Positions 18,078-25,608 of a DNA stretch of 64,000 bases are shown piece by piece. The notes under the pieces were generated by a model. The model searched no databases and had not been told where the DNA came from. It saw only the letters and a program-made list of their open reading frames with translations. This stretch comes from Bradyrhizobium ottawaense (GTDB lineage: Bacteria > Pseudomonadota > Alphaproteobacteria > Rhizobiales > Xanthobacteraceae), in the NCBI RefSeq assembly GCF_002278135.3, contig NZ_CP029425.2, positions 2,580,001-2,644,000 on the forward strand. Direction: 5' to 3'. A program made the translations under genes and the position numbers. Position 1 is the first letter of the stretch; each line of letters opens with the position of its first letter.

Positions 18078-18701
18078 ATGAAGCGAATTCTTATCGCGGA
18101 CGATCATGAGGCGGTACGGTCGGGCTTGCGGGCGGTGCTCGAGCAACGGGTGGATTGGGAGGTGGTCGCCGAAGTGAATGACGGCGGCATGGCGGTAGCA
18201 GCCGCGATCGAAAGCCGGCCCCATGTCGCCATCGTCGATTTCTCGATGCCGCGCATGACCGGTGTCGAGGTGGCTCGGCGGATCAGAGAGTATCCGCTGC
18301 AGACTGAGGTGCTGATCTTCACGGTGCACAATTCGGGCTTGCTTGCCCAGCAAGCATTCGAGGCGGGCGCGCGTGCATTCCTGGTGAAGTCCGACGCCAA
18401 CAAGCTGCTTGTCGCAGCTGTCGAAGCCTTGTTGCTGCACCGGCCGTTCTGGCCCCGGAAGACCGAACTCGACCATGCGCCGCGGACCAACGGCGAGCGG
18501 CATCACGAACTCACGGCCCGCGAGCAACTGGTCGTCAAGCTGGTCGCGGAGGGATACAGCAACAAGGGCATCAGTGCGATCCTCGACCTCAGCGTCAAGA
18601 CCACCGAGGCCCATCGGGCAGCGGCGATGCGCAAGCTGGAGGTGAACTCGACGGCGGGGCTGGTCCGGTACGCCGTTCGGACCGGGCTGGTCGAGGCGTG
18701 A
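18078..18701 (+). CDS. NarL/FixJ-family response regulator, copy 1
   Basis: A 207-residue regulator. The receiver domain (1-120) has the acidic pocket ADDH at 8-9, phospho-acceptor Asp54 (AIVDFSMPRM) and Lys at LVKSDA. The LuxR-type helix-turn-helix lies at ~140-205 (LTAREQLVVKLVAEGYSNKG, then LSVKTTEAHRAAAMRKLEVN). It is 60 bp downstream of the kinase gene and probably its cognate output. A paralogue follows immediately. Confidence 0.9.
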   Translation: MKRILIADDHEAVRSGLRAVLEQRVDWEVVAEVNDGGMAVAAAIESRPHVAIVDFSMPRMTGVEVARRIREYPLQTEVLIFTVHNSGLLAQQAFEAGARAFLVKSDANKLLVAAVEALLLHRPFWPRKTELDHAPRTNGERHHELTAREQLVVKLVAEGYSNKGISAILDLSVKTTEAHRAAAMRKLEVNSTAGLVRYAVRTGLVEA

Positions 18702-18869
18702 AACGGCGATATTAGCGAGCAATACGGGCGTCGGTACCTTCGCCGGGAGATATCAGGGTTTTGTGGGATAACGATTCCAGCCACGCTCCCTATGATCGTT
18801 CGACTGTGCTGCCGGTTTGCTGCCGGTATCGGCCCGGAAGCGCAAGGGTCGGCCAACGGGAACGACACG

Positions 18870-19505
18870 GTGAAACGCATCTTGATTGCGGATGATCATG
18901 AAGTTGTGCGTTCCGGGCTGCGTGCAATCATCGAAGCGCATTCCAGCTGGATCGTGAGCGGCGTGGCGACCGATGGCGAGCAGGCGGTCGCGCTGGCGCT
19001 CGAGACCAGGCCGGACATCGTGATCGTTGACTACTCCATGCCCGTCATGAACGGGTTGGAGGTCAGTCGCCGCCTCAAGGCACTCCACCTTGGCGCGCAG
19101 GTCCTGATCCTGACCATGCACGAGAGCGAAGAGCTTCTGACCGAAGCCATTCTGGCCGGGGTGCGCGGCTTTCTGTTCAAGTCAGACGCGCGCAAGCACC
19201 TCATCTCCGCCATCGAGGCCCTGCTCGACGGCAGGCCCTACTTCACCAGCATCCTGCTGGAGAGGCTGCTGCACGACTACCAGGGCAACAAGGAGAATCG
19301 GGCCGACATGCTGCTGACTTCACGCGAGCAGAGCGTGGTCCAGCTGATCGCGGAGGGGCATACCAACAGGTCGATCAGCTCCATCCTGAAACTGAGTGTG
19401 AAGACCGTCGAGACCCATCGCGCCTCGGCCATGCGCAAGCTCAGGATGTCGTCCACCGCTGAGCTCGTCCGCTACGCGATCCGCAAGAAGTTGGTCTTGC
19501 CCTGA
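18870..19505 (+). CDS. NarL/FixJ-family response regulator, copy 2
   Basis: A 211-residue regulator started at GTG 18870, so that it begins VKRILIADDHEVVRSGLRAI in register with its paralogue; an in-frame start at 18792 would add an atypical extension. Phospho-acceptor Asp54 (VIVDYSMPVM), conserved Lys in LFKSDA. LuxR-type HTH near residues 145-208 (LTSREQSVVQLIAEGHTNRS). The DNA-recognition helices differ modestly from copy 1 (SVKTVETHRASAMRKL versus SVKTTEAHRAAAMRKL), so the two may share or compete for sites. Product of a tandem duplication; both may answer to the kinase at 16.8 kb. Confidence 0.88.
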   Translation: MKRILIADDHEVVRSGLRAIIEAHSSWIVSGVATDGEQAVALALETRPDIVIVDYSMPVMNGLEVSRRLKALHLGAQVLILTMHESEELLTEAILAGVRGFLFKSDARKHLISAIEALLDGRPYFTSILLERLLHDYQGNKENRADMLLTSREQSVVQLIAEGHTNRSISSILKLSVKTVETHRASAMRKLRMSSTAELVRYAIRKKLVLP

Positions 19506-19544
19506 ACAGATGCTGACGTCGGCAGTCGCGAAAGGCGCCGGAGT

Positions 19545-19558
19545 TTGCGCCTCGACAA
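19545..19558 (+). promoter_or_regulatory. Candidate FNR/FixK-type box
   Basis: TTGCGCCTCGACAA keeps the TTG-N8-CAA spacing of FNR/FixK sites but lacks the inner AT/AT. Its centre is 84 bp before the GTG of the oxidase-like gene, giving a plausible start near 19593 for activation at -41.5. A single weak site; context (anaerobic genes downstream) is the main support. Confidence 0.35.
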
Positions 19559-19635
19559 AGTGGTCGTGACTGCAACCGCTTACCTTTTCGGGTGCTGACA
19601 CGGGGTTTCGTGTTGCACGCGATGGGAAGCAAGCC

Positions 19636-20982
19636 GTGATTGGAACCAGCCTCTGTAAATGGGCCATCAGCTACTTCGCGGTCGCAATCGTATGGCTGCT
19701 GCTCGCGGAAGTGCTTGTTGTCGCCGGGTTCTGCTTTCCGAACCACGACATCGGCGGGCCGGACACGCTCGTCATCGTGCACATGGTTAGCATTGGCTGG
19801 TTGAGCACGGTCCTGTGTGGCGCGCTGTTCCAGTTCGTGCCGGTGCTGGCCGCAAGGCCGCTCTATGCGGAGCGCTGGACACTGCCGGCTCTGGCGCTGC
19901 TGACGCTTGGGCTGACCATCCTGCTCGCGGGCTTCCTGACGCTTGGCGGGCACTTCAACGGGTCGCCCCGGCTGCTTCCGGTCGGCGCGAGCCTGCTGAT
20001 TGCGGGCTTCGCGTTGGTCGTTGCCAATCTCGGCATGACGCTCTGGTCGGCCCGTCCGCTGCCGGGGCCGGCGCGGTTCGTCGCAGCCGGGCTGGGCTGC
20101 ATCTGCGTCACGGCGGCATTCGGCGGCATGTTCTCTCTCGTGCTGTCCGGAACCGCTATCGGCGCGCAATGGCCGGACCTGCTGGTGTCGGGCGTTCCGA
20201 TCCACGCCATTGCCGGGCTTGGCGGATGGCTGACCTTCACGGCCATGGGGGTCAGCTATCGCCTGCTGGCGATGTTCATGCTCGCGCCCGACAGCGACGC
20301 GCGGCTAGGCCGGCTGGCCTGGCTTGCCGGCATTGCCGCGCTGGCCGTCGGAGCTGTCGGCGGCGTGCTCGCACTCTGGCGTGCGACCGGGGTGAAATTG
20401 GCGCTTCTGCTGGCAGGAGCCGCGGCGCTGCTGTCGCTAATCGCCTACGGCCGCGACATGCTCGGCCTGTACAGAGCCCGCAAGCGTCGCGCGCTCGAGC
20501 TCAACACGCGCATGAGCCTCGTTGCGCTGGCGAGCCTCGTCGCAGTCGCAATCCTCGGCGCCGTGTTCCTTGCGACCGGTTCTCTCCAATCGCATGTCGG
20601 AGCGCTCGCGTTCCTGGTCGCGTTCGGCTGGCTCACTGGCCTCGTGCTCGCCAATCTCTACAAGATCGTCCCGTTCCTGACCTGGCTCGAGACCTACGGT
20701 CCGGTGATGGGCAGAGTGCCGACGCCCCGCGTGCAGGATCTCGTTGACGAGCGCCGCGCGTTGAAATGGTTCATGCTGTTCTTTGCCGGAAGCTGGGCGG
20801 CAACGTTGATGCTCCTGGTCGACGAGGCACCCGGTTTCCGCGTCGCCGTCGCGGTCGTGACGCTTGCGACGCTCGGCCTGGGCGAGGAGCTCATCAGGGC
20901 AAGGCGGCTTGCGGACGTGTCGGAGCCGCTGCGCCTGCCGACGGGAGCAGTCGTGCCCCATCTGTTGGTCTCGCGAAACTGA
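19636..20982 (+). CDS. Heme-copper-oxidase subunit I-like membrane protein
   Basis: A 448-residue protein from GTG 19636 (GGGAAG upstream). About twelve hydrophobic helices, several with conserved His: VIVHMVSIGWLSTVL near residue 48, GVPIHAIAGLGGWLTF near 195 and LQSHVGALAFLVAFGWL near 322. The pattern recalls the heme-copper oxidase/NO-reductase fold, but the full set of CuB and heme ligands is not obvious, so catalysis is uncertain. It heads a likely three-gene operon with a DUF2249 protein and a MIP18-like Fe-S assembly factor. That combination is seen in denitrification or low-oxygen gene sets. Function inferred from context only. Confidence 0.6.
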   Translation: MIGTSLCKWAISYFAVAIVWLLLAEVLVVAGFCFPNHDIGGPDTLVIVHMVSIGWLSTVLCGALFQFVPVLAARPLYAERWTLPALALLTLGLTILLAGFLTLGGHFNGSPRLLPVGASLLIAGFALVVANLGMTLWSARPLPGPARFVAAGLGCICVTAAFGGMFSLVLSGTAIGAQWPDLLVSGVPIHAIAGLGGWLTFTAMGVSYRLLAMFMLAPDSDARLGRLAWLAGIAALAVGAVGGVLALWRATGVKLALLLAGAAALLSLIAYGRDMLGLYRARKRRALELNTRMSLVALASLVAVAILGAVFLATGSLQSHVGALAFLVAFGWLTGLVLANLYKIVPFLTWLETYGPVMGRVPTPRVQDLVDERRALKWFMLFFAGSWAATLMLLVDEAPGFRVAVAVVTLATLGLGEELIRARRLADVSEPLRLPTGAVVPHLLVSRN

Positions 20983-20994
20983 AAGGAGACTGCA

Positions 20995-21504
20995 ATGACC
21001 CAATTCATCGACGTCGATGTCCGGCCGATCCTGCGTGCAGGCGGCGAGCCGTTCTCGATCATCATGGCCGCGCTCGCGCGGCTCGAGCCCGGGGAGGGGC
21101 TGCGGCTCTATGCCCCCTTCAAACCGGTTCCCCTGTTCGACGTCATGGCGAGCAAGGGCTTTGCGCATCGGGAGGCCGAGCTCGAAGGCGGCGAATGGGA
21201 GATCCGGTTTCTGCCGGACGACGGCTCGTCCGATGCGGCTGAACCGGCGCCCGCGGTGGCGAGTGGTGGCGATTGGCCGGAGCCCGTGGTTCATCTCGAC
21301 AACCGCGACCTCGATCCACCGGAGCCGATGGTCCGGATTCTGGCTGCAATGGAGCGGCTCGCCCCCGGGCAGCCCCTCTTCGCCTTGCTCAGTCGTGAAC
21401 CGGTCTTCCTGTTTCTGGAACTGACCAAGCGCGGCCATCAATGGCGCGGCGGCTTCACACCGCAGAACGACACCTATCAACTGACCGTGAGGGTTTGCGC
21501 ATGA
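20995..21504 (+). CDS. Double DUF2249 protein
   Basis: A 169-residue cytoplasmic protein built of two similar halves (about 4-75 and 95-168). Each carries the DUF2249 pattern: a conserved Asp near the start (DVDVRPILRAGGEPF; LDNRDLDPPEPM), LxPGExLxLxxPFxPxPL (LEPGEGLRLYAPFKPVPLFD; LAPGQPLFALLSREPVFLF), and a closing beta strand. The fold is TusA-like. DUF2249 domains are often found with hemerythrins and nitric-oxide or Fe-S genes. A duplicated domain in one chain suggests an internal dimer. Its stop overlaps the next start (ATGA at 21501-21504). Confidence 0.8.
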   Translation: MTQFIDVDVRPILRAGGEPFSIIMAALARLEPGEGLRLYAPFKPVPLFDVMASKGFAHREAELEGGEWEIRFLPDDGSSDAAEPAPAVASGGDWPEPVVHLDNRDLDPPEPMVRILAAMERLAPGQPLFALLSREPVFLFLELTKRGHQWRGGFTPQNDTYQLTVRVCA

Positions 21505-21824
21505 CGATCAACGACGACGATCTCGTGGCTCAGATAAGGCAGGCGCTGAAGGTCGTGATCGATCCGGAGCTCGGGCACAACATCGTCGACCTCGGCTTCG
21601 TCTATGACGTGTCGATCGACGACGGCGTCGCGCACATCACCATGACGGCGACGACACCAGGTTGTCCCGCCGCATCCTTTCTCAAGGAGGGCGTCGCCAA
21701 CAGCGCGTGCCTGGTTCCTGGCGTGGAATCGGTCGACGTCACCATGACGTTCGAGCCGCCCTGGCAGCCCTGGATGATCTCGCCAGGCGTCAAGGCGTCG
21801 CTCGGTTTTGCTGAGGTGAACTGA
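21501..21824 (+). CDS. MIP18/DUF59-type metal-sulfur cluster assembly factor
   Basis: A 107-residue protein. It begins with a helix (DDLVAQIRQALKVVIDPELG), then NIVDLGFVYDVSIDDGVAHI and the family motif MTATTPGCPAA with the conserved Cys in the TPGC loop. It ends with VDVTMTFEPPWQPWMISPG. Relatives (SufT, PaaD, MIP18) help load Fe-S clusters onto target proteins. Translationally coupled to the DUF2249 gene, so it probably matures a cofactor used by this operon or by the UbiU/UbiV Fe-S proteins encoded 3 kb on. It converges with ubiX. Confidence 0.88.
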   Translation: MTINDDDLVAQIRQALKVVIDPELGHNIVDLGFVYDVSIDDGVAHITMTATTPGCPAASFLKEGVANSACLVPGVESVDVTMTFEPPWQPWMISPGVKASLGFAEVN

Positions 21825-21827
21825 CCC

Positions 21828-21856
21828 GGCGAGGCGGCCGGCTAGACGCCTTCGCC
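21828..21856. terminator. GC-rich hairpin between convergent genes
   Basis: GGCGAGGCG (21828-21836) pairs with CGCCTTCGCC (21847-21856) with one bulged base and a 10-base loop. It lies across the convergent stops of the MIP18-like gene and ubiX. No U-tract. Confidence 0.35.
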
Positions 21857-22438
21857 GCCCGGGCCGGACCAGGTCCTTGCGGGTGCGCGAAGCTTTGTCA
21901 GGTCGAGCAGGTTGATCGCCCGGGCGGCGATCTGGTCGATCACCTCATCCAGCGACTGTGGTTTCAGATAGAAGGCCGGCATCGGCGGGGCGATGATCGC
22001 GCCGATCTCGGTCGCTTGCAGCATCGCTCTGAGATGGCCGAGATGCAGCGGGCTCTCGCGGACCAGCAACACCAGCCGGCGCCGTTCCTTGAGCTGCACA
22101 TCGGCCGCGCGCGTCAGAAGGTTGTCGAGCTGCCCCCAGGCGATGGCCGAGAGCGTACGGATCGAGCACGGTGCCACGATCATGCCCGCGACCGGATACG
22201 AGCCGCTGGCGATCGCGGCGCCGATGTCGGAATGAAGATAGTGGCGGAAGGCGAGGGCGCGCAGCCGCGCGAGCGCATCGTGCCCGACTTCTTCGCTCAG
22301 CGTACGCTCAGCCGCGGGCGAAACCACGAGATGCACCGCGTAGTGTGGATTGTCGGCCAGCAGCTCGACGATGCGCAAGCCGATCGCGGCACCCGAGGCG
22401 CCGCTGATGCCGACGATGATGCCTTGCCGCCCGCTCAT
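21842..22438 (-). CDS. ubiX: Flavin prenyltransferase UbiX
   Basis: A 198-residue protein starting at ATG 22438; its start overlaps the ubiD stop by 4 bp. FMN-binding start GIIVGISGASGAAIGLRIVE (~6-25), and the later PCSIRTLSAIAWGQLDNLLTR stretch (~91-111) with the prenyl-phosphate site residues. UbiX makes prenylated FMN, the cofactor of UbiD decarboxylases, from FMN and a dimethylallyl phosphate. The coupling to ubiD and nearness to ubiTUV place it in ubiquinone synthesis, though ubiX/ubiD pairs also serve aromatic-acid decarboxylation. Confidence 0.92.
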   Translation of the reverse strand: MSGRQGIIVGISGASGAAIGLRIVELLADNPHYAVHLVVSPAAERTLSEEVGHDALARLRALAFRHYLHSDIGAAIASGSYPVAGMIVAPCSIRTLSAIAWGQLDNLLTRAADVQLKERRRLVLLVRESPLHLGHLRAMLQATEIGAIIAPPMPAFYLKPQSLDEVIDQIAARAINLLDLTKLRAPARTWSGPGGEGV

Positions 22439-23958
22439 GTGAGGACCGGTGCCGGCATGCCGGACAGGCCGAGGTTCGCCCACATCGCATCGACACGCGC
22501 GACCACGGCGGGATCCATGGCCAGCGGAACGCCCCATTCCCGATCCGTCTCCGGCGGAATCTTCGTGGTGGCGTCGATGCCGAGCTTGCCGCCGAGCCCT
22601 GATTTCGGCGAGGCAAAGTCGAGATAGTCGATCGGCGTGTCGGTGAGCGTCACGAGATCGCGCGAGGAATCGCTGCGCGTCGAGACCGCCCACATCACGG
22701 CACGCCAGTCGCGGATGTCGATGTCGTCGTCGACCACGATCAGCAGCTTGATGTAGCTGAACTGCGGAAGCATCGACCACAGGCCGAGCATCAGCCGCCG
22801 CGCCTGGCCGGGATAGCGCTTTTTAATGGCCGCAATCGCGATGCGGTAGGAGCAGGCCTCCGGCGGCAGCCAGCAGTCGGTCACCTCAGGGAATTGCTGC
22901 CGGATCAACGGCACGAACAGCTGGTTGAGCGCCTCGCCGATCCGCGACGGCTCGTCCGGCGGCCGGCCCGTGAAGGTCGAGAGGTAGATGGGCTGGCGCC
23001 GGCTCGTGATCGCGGTCACGCGCATCACGGGGAACTGTTCGACGGAATTATAATACCCGGTGTGATCGCCATAGGGTCCTTCGGGCGCGGTTTCGGTCGC
23101 GGAGACGAAGCCCTCGATGACGATTTCGGCCTCGGCCGGAATCGCGAGCGGGACCGTGAGGCATGGCGCGAGGTCAGGCCGTTCGCCGCGCAGGATGCCG
23201 GAGAAGCGCAGCTCGGACAGCGTCTCGGGCAGCGGCAGCACGGCGGCAAGGATCGTGGCCGGATCGGCGCCGATGACGATCGCGACCGGCATGTCGCGCC
23301 CGATCGCCTTCCATTGCTGGTGATGCCTGGCGCCGCCGCGATGCGCGAGCCAGCGGATGATGGCGCGGTCGCGGCCGAGCACCTGCATGCGGTAGACGCC
23401 GACATTCTCCTCCTGGTCCGCCGTCGCGGATTCCGGCGGCACGGTGATCACGAGTGGCCAGGTGATCAGCGGCGCCGGCTCGCCGGGCCAGCAGATCTGG
23501 ACCGGCAATCTTGCAAGATCGACGTCGGGCCCCATCGCGACGCAGTCCTGCACCGGGGCCGCCGGGCGTGTGCGCGGGCGCGTCGCCAGCGCAGCGCGCG
23601 CAAGCGGGATCTTCTCGAAAGCATCCCTGATGCCGTGCGGTGGTCGCGGCGCGCGGAGCTCGGCCATCAGCGCGCCGAGCTCTCCGAGACGGTCGGGCGT
23701 GATGCCCATGCCCCACGCGATCCGCTCGACCGTTCCAAACAGGTTGGTGAGGAGCGGCATCTCCGACGCGTTGCCATCGGCCCTGACGGGCTGCTCGAAC
23801 AATAATGCCGGTCCGTGTGCCTCAAGCACACGCCGGTGGATTTCCGTGATCTCGTGGACGACGGAGACCTTCTCGCGAATGCGTCGCAACTGCCCCCGGC
23901 TTTCGATGAAGCGCAGGAAGTCGGACAGGTCGCGAAAGCGCGGCACATCACGTTGCAA
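22435..23958 (-). CDS. ubiD: UbiD family decarboxylase
   Basis: A 507-residue protein, the normal UbiD length. The reading frame opens with TTG at 23958 (GGGAG 9 bases upstream) or GTG at 23946. Landmarks: PLLTNLFGTVERIAWGMG near the N-terminus, VIGADPATILAAVLPLP, the active-site region EGPYGDHTGYYN (~residue 293), and VDDDIDIRDWRAVMWAVSTR near 425. It uses UbiX-made prenyl-FMN to remove the carboxyl group of polyprenyl-hydroxybenzoate. A family member acting on another aromatic acid cannot be excluded. The 100-bp gap to the divergent ubiT contains a FNR/FixK-like palindrome well placed for this gene. Confidence 0.9.
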   Translation of the reverse strand: MQRDVPRFRDLSDFLRFIESRGQLRRIREKVSVVHEITEIHRRVLEAHGPALLFEQPVRADGNASEMPLLTNLFGTVERIAWGMGITPDRLGELGALMAELRAPRPPHGIRDAFEKIPLARAALATRPRTRPAAPVQDCVAMGPDVDLARLPVQICWPGEPAPLITWPLVITVPPESATADQEENVGVYRMQVLGRDRAIIRWLAHRGGARHHQQWKAIGRDMPVAIVIGADPATILAAVLPLPETLSELRFSGILRGERPDLAPCLTVPLAIPAEAEIVIEGFVSATETAPEGPYGDHTGYYNSVEQFPVMRVTAITSRRQPIYLSTFTGRPPDEPSRIGEALNQLFVPLIRQQFPEVTDCWLPPEACSYRIAIAAIKKRYPGQARRLMLGLWSMLPQFSYIKLLIVVDDDIDIRDWRAVMWAVSTRSDSSRDLVTLTDTPIDYLDFASPKSGLGGKLGIDATTKIPPETDREWGVPLAMDPAVVARVDAMWANLGLSGMPAPVLT

Positions 23959-24009
23959 CTGGACGAGCTCCCAAAAAATCAGAGCTAGCCGGGTTGTTTT
24001 CGGTCTTCA

Positions 24010-24023
24010 TTGTTCCCGCTCAA
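24010..24023. promoter_or_regulatory. FNR/FixK-type palindrome between ubiD and ubiT
   Basis: TTGTTCCCGCTCAA has the TTG-N8-CAA form; the left half is TTGTT, the right CTCAA (consensus TTGAT-N4-ATCAA). A centre at 24016.5 fits a -41.5 position for a ubiD transcript starting near 23975. On the ubiT side the same spacing would put the start almost at the ATG (24059), so ubiTUV may use it in another way. The genes around it are the oxygen-independent ubiquinone genes, a sensible FNR/FixK target. Confidence 0.55.
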
Positions 24024-24058
24024 ATACAGCGGCGTGCAATCCGTCCAGATGTGGGGCC

Positions 24059-24604
24059 ATGAATGATCCGTCCGCCGCATCGCCCGGCCCGTTGCCGACG
24101 ATTCCGCCCCTTGTCGCATTGGCCATGCGTCCCCTGCCTCTGCTGCCGCTGCAGCTCGTTCTCGCCGGCGTCCTGCAGGGGATCCACCGGCGCAACCCCG
24201 CAATATTCGACCGGCTCGGTGATCACGCGCGCGCGCGGTTCGGTATCAAGCCGATCGATCTGCCGTTCGCCTTCGTGGTCGAGGCCAGGCCGCCGCGCCT
24301 GTCCGTGGTGCGCGACTTGTCGCGAGGTCTGGATGCGCGGATCTCAGCCTCGCTCGCCAATCTGCTGGCGCTGCTCGAAGGCAAGGTCGATGGCGATGCC
24401 CTGATGTTCTCGCGCGAGCTCGTGGTCGAGGGCGATGTCGAGGCAGTGCTGGCGCTGCGCAATGCGATCGACGACGCCCAGCTCGATCTGGCCGAAGAGC
24501 TGTCCTCGCTGTTTGGCCCGCTGGGCGCGCCAGCGAGGCGCGCCTTCGAAGCCGCCCGTGGCCGCGTGATCGGCTCCTCAGGCCATGGCGAGCAATCGAG
24601 ATGA
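24059..24604 (+). CDS. ubiT: UbiT, SCP2-domain lipid carrier of anaerobic ubiquinone synthesis
   Basis: A 181-residue protein from ATG 24059 (MNDPSAASPGPLPTIPPLVA). After a Pro-rich start and an amphipathic helix (PLPLLPLQLVLAGVLQGIHR) the SCP2 sterol-carrier fold spans about residues 45-150: FAFVVEARPPRLSVVRD, then DALMFSRELVVEGDVEAVLAL, the characteristic SCP2 strands. UbiT binds quinone intermediates and is required for oxygen-independent ubiquinone formation in E. coli and Pseudomonas. Its stop overlaps the ubiU start by 4 bp. Confidence 0.92.
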   Translation: MNDPSAASPGPLPTIPPLVALAMRPLPLLPLQLVLAGVLQGIHRRNPAIFDRLGDHARARFGIKPIDLPFAFVVEARPPRLSVVRDLSRGLDARISASLANLLALLEGKVDGDALMFSRELVVEGDVEAVLALRNAIDDAQLDLAEELSSLFGPLGAPARRAFEAARGRVIGSSGHGEQSR

Positions 24605-25581
24605 TGGAGCTGATCTGTCCTGCCGGCACGCCGGCGGCGTTGAAGAGCGCCATCGATGCCGGCGCCGATGCGATCTATTGCGGCTTCAACGACGAGACCA
24701 ACGCGCGCAATTTTCCGGGGCTGAATTTCAGCCGCGACGAGCTGCGCAAGGGGATCGCGCTGGCGCATGGCCGCGGCGCGAAGATCCTGGTGGCCATCAA
24801 CACCTTTCCGCGCGCCTCCGCCGTCGACATCTGGCATCGCGCGGTGGACGATGCGGCGAGTGCGGGGGCCGATGCGCTGATCCTCGCCGACATCGGATTG
24901 ATGGACTATGCCGCAAGGCGCCATCCGAACCAGCGTTTGCACGTTTCGGTTCAGGCTGCGGCCGCCAATCCCGATGCCATCGCCTTCTACGCCGAGACTT
25001 TCGGGGCGCGGCGCGTCGTGCTGCCGCGTGTCCTGAGCGTGCCTGAGATCGCCGAGATCACCCGGGAGTCGGCCTGCGAGACCGAGGTCTTCGTGTTCGG
25101 CGGCCTCTGCGTCATGGCCGAAGGGCGCTGCTCGCTATCGTCCTATGCGACCGGCAAGTCGCCGAACATGCAGGGCGTCTGTTCGCCGCCGAGTCATGTG
25201 ACCTACGAACAGACCGCGGAGGGGACGAAGTCCAGTCTCGGTGGCTTCGCCATCAACCGGTTCGCTGTGAGCGAGCCCGCGGGCTATCCGACGCTGTGTA
25301 AGGGCCGCTTCTCGACCTCCCAGGGCTCCGGCTATATTTTCGAGGACCCGGTCAGCCTGGATGTCACGACGCTGCTCAAAGGCTTGCGCGATGCCGGCGT
25401 GACCGCGCTCAAGATCGAGGGCCGCCAGCGCGGCCGTGCCTATGTCGAGAGCGTGGTGCGCCATTTCCGTCATGCGCTCGCCGCGCTCGAGAGCGGCAGC
25501 GAGGCGGACATCGCGAGCCTGAAGCCGTTCACCGAAGGTCAGGCCTCCACGGTCGGCGCCTATCGCAAGACCTGGCGCTAA
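24601..25581 (+). CDS. ubiU: UbiU, Fe-S hydroxylase subunit (peptidase U32 family)
   Basis: A 326-residue protein; two adjacent ATGs (24601, 24604) are possible and the second matches E. coli UbiU best. Begins MELICPAGTPAALKSAIDAG. From the 24604 start the four cluster ligands fall at Cys169, 176, 193 and 232 (FGGLCVMAEGRC, GVCSP, TLCKG), exactly as in E. coli UbiU. Later signature ALKIEGRQRGRAYVESVV. With UbiV it forms a [4Fe-4S] complex that hydroxylates the quinone ring without oxygen. Middle gene of ubiTUV. Confidence 0.95.
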   Translation: MMELICPAGTPAALKSAIDAGADAIYCGFNDETNARNFPGLNFSRDELRKGIALAHGRGAKILVAINTFPRASAVDIWHRAVDDAASAGADALILADIGLMDYAARRHPNQRLHVSVQAAAANPDAIAFYAETFGARRVVLPRVLSVPEIAEITRESACETEVFVFGGLCVMAEGRCSLSSYATGKSPNMQGVCSPPSHVTYEQTAEGTKSSLGGFAINRFAVSEPAGYPTLCKGRFSTSQGSGYIFEDPVSLDVTTLLKGLRDAGVTALKIEGRQRGRAYVESVVRHFRHALAALESGSEADIASLKPFTEGQASTVGAYRKTWR

Positions 25582-25608
25582 TCTTTTCGAATAGGTGAGG
25601 TCCGGAAG

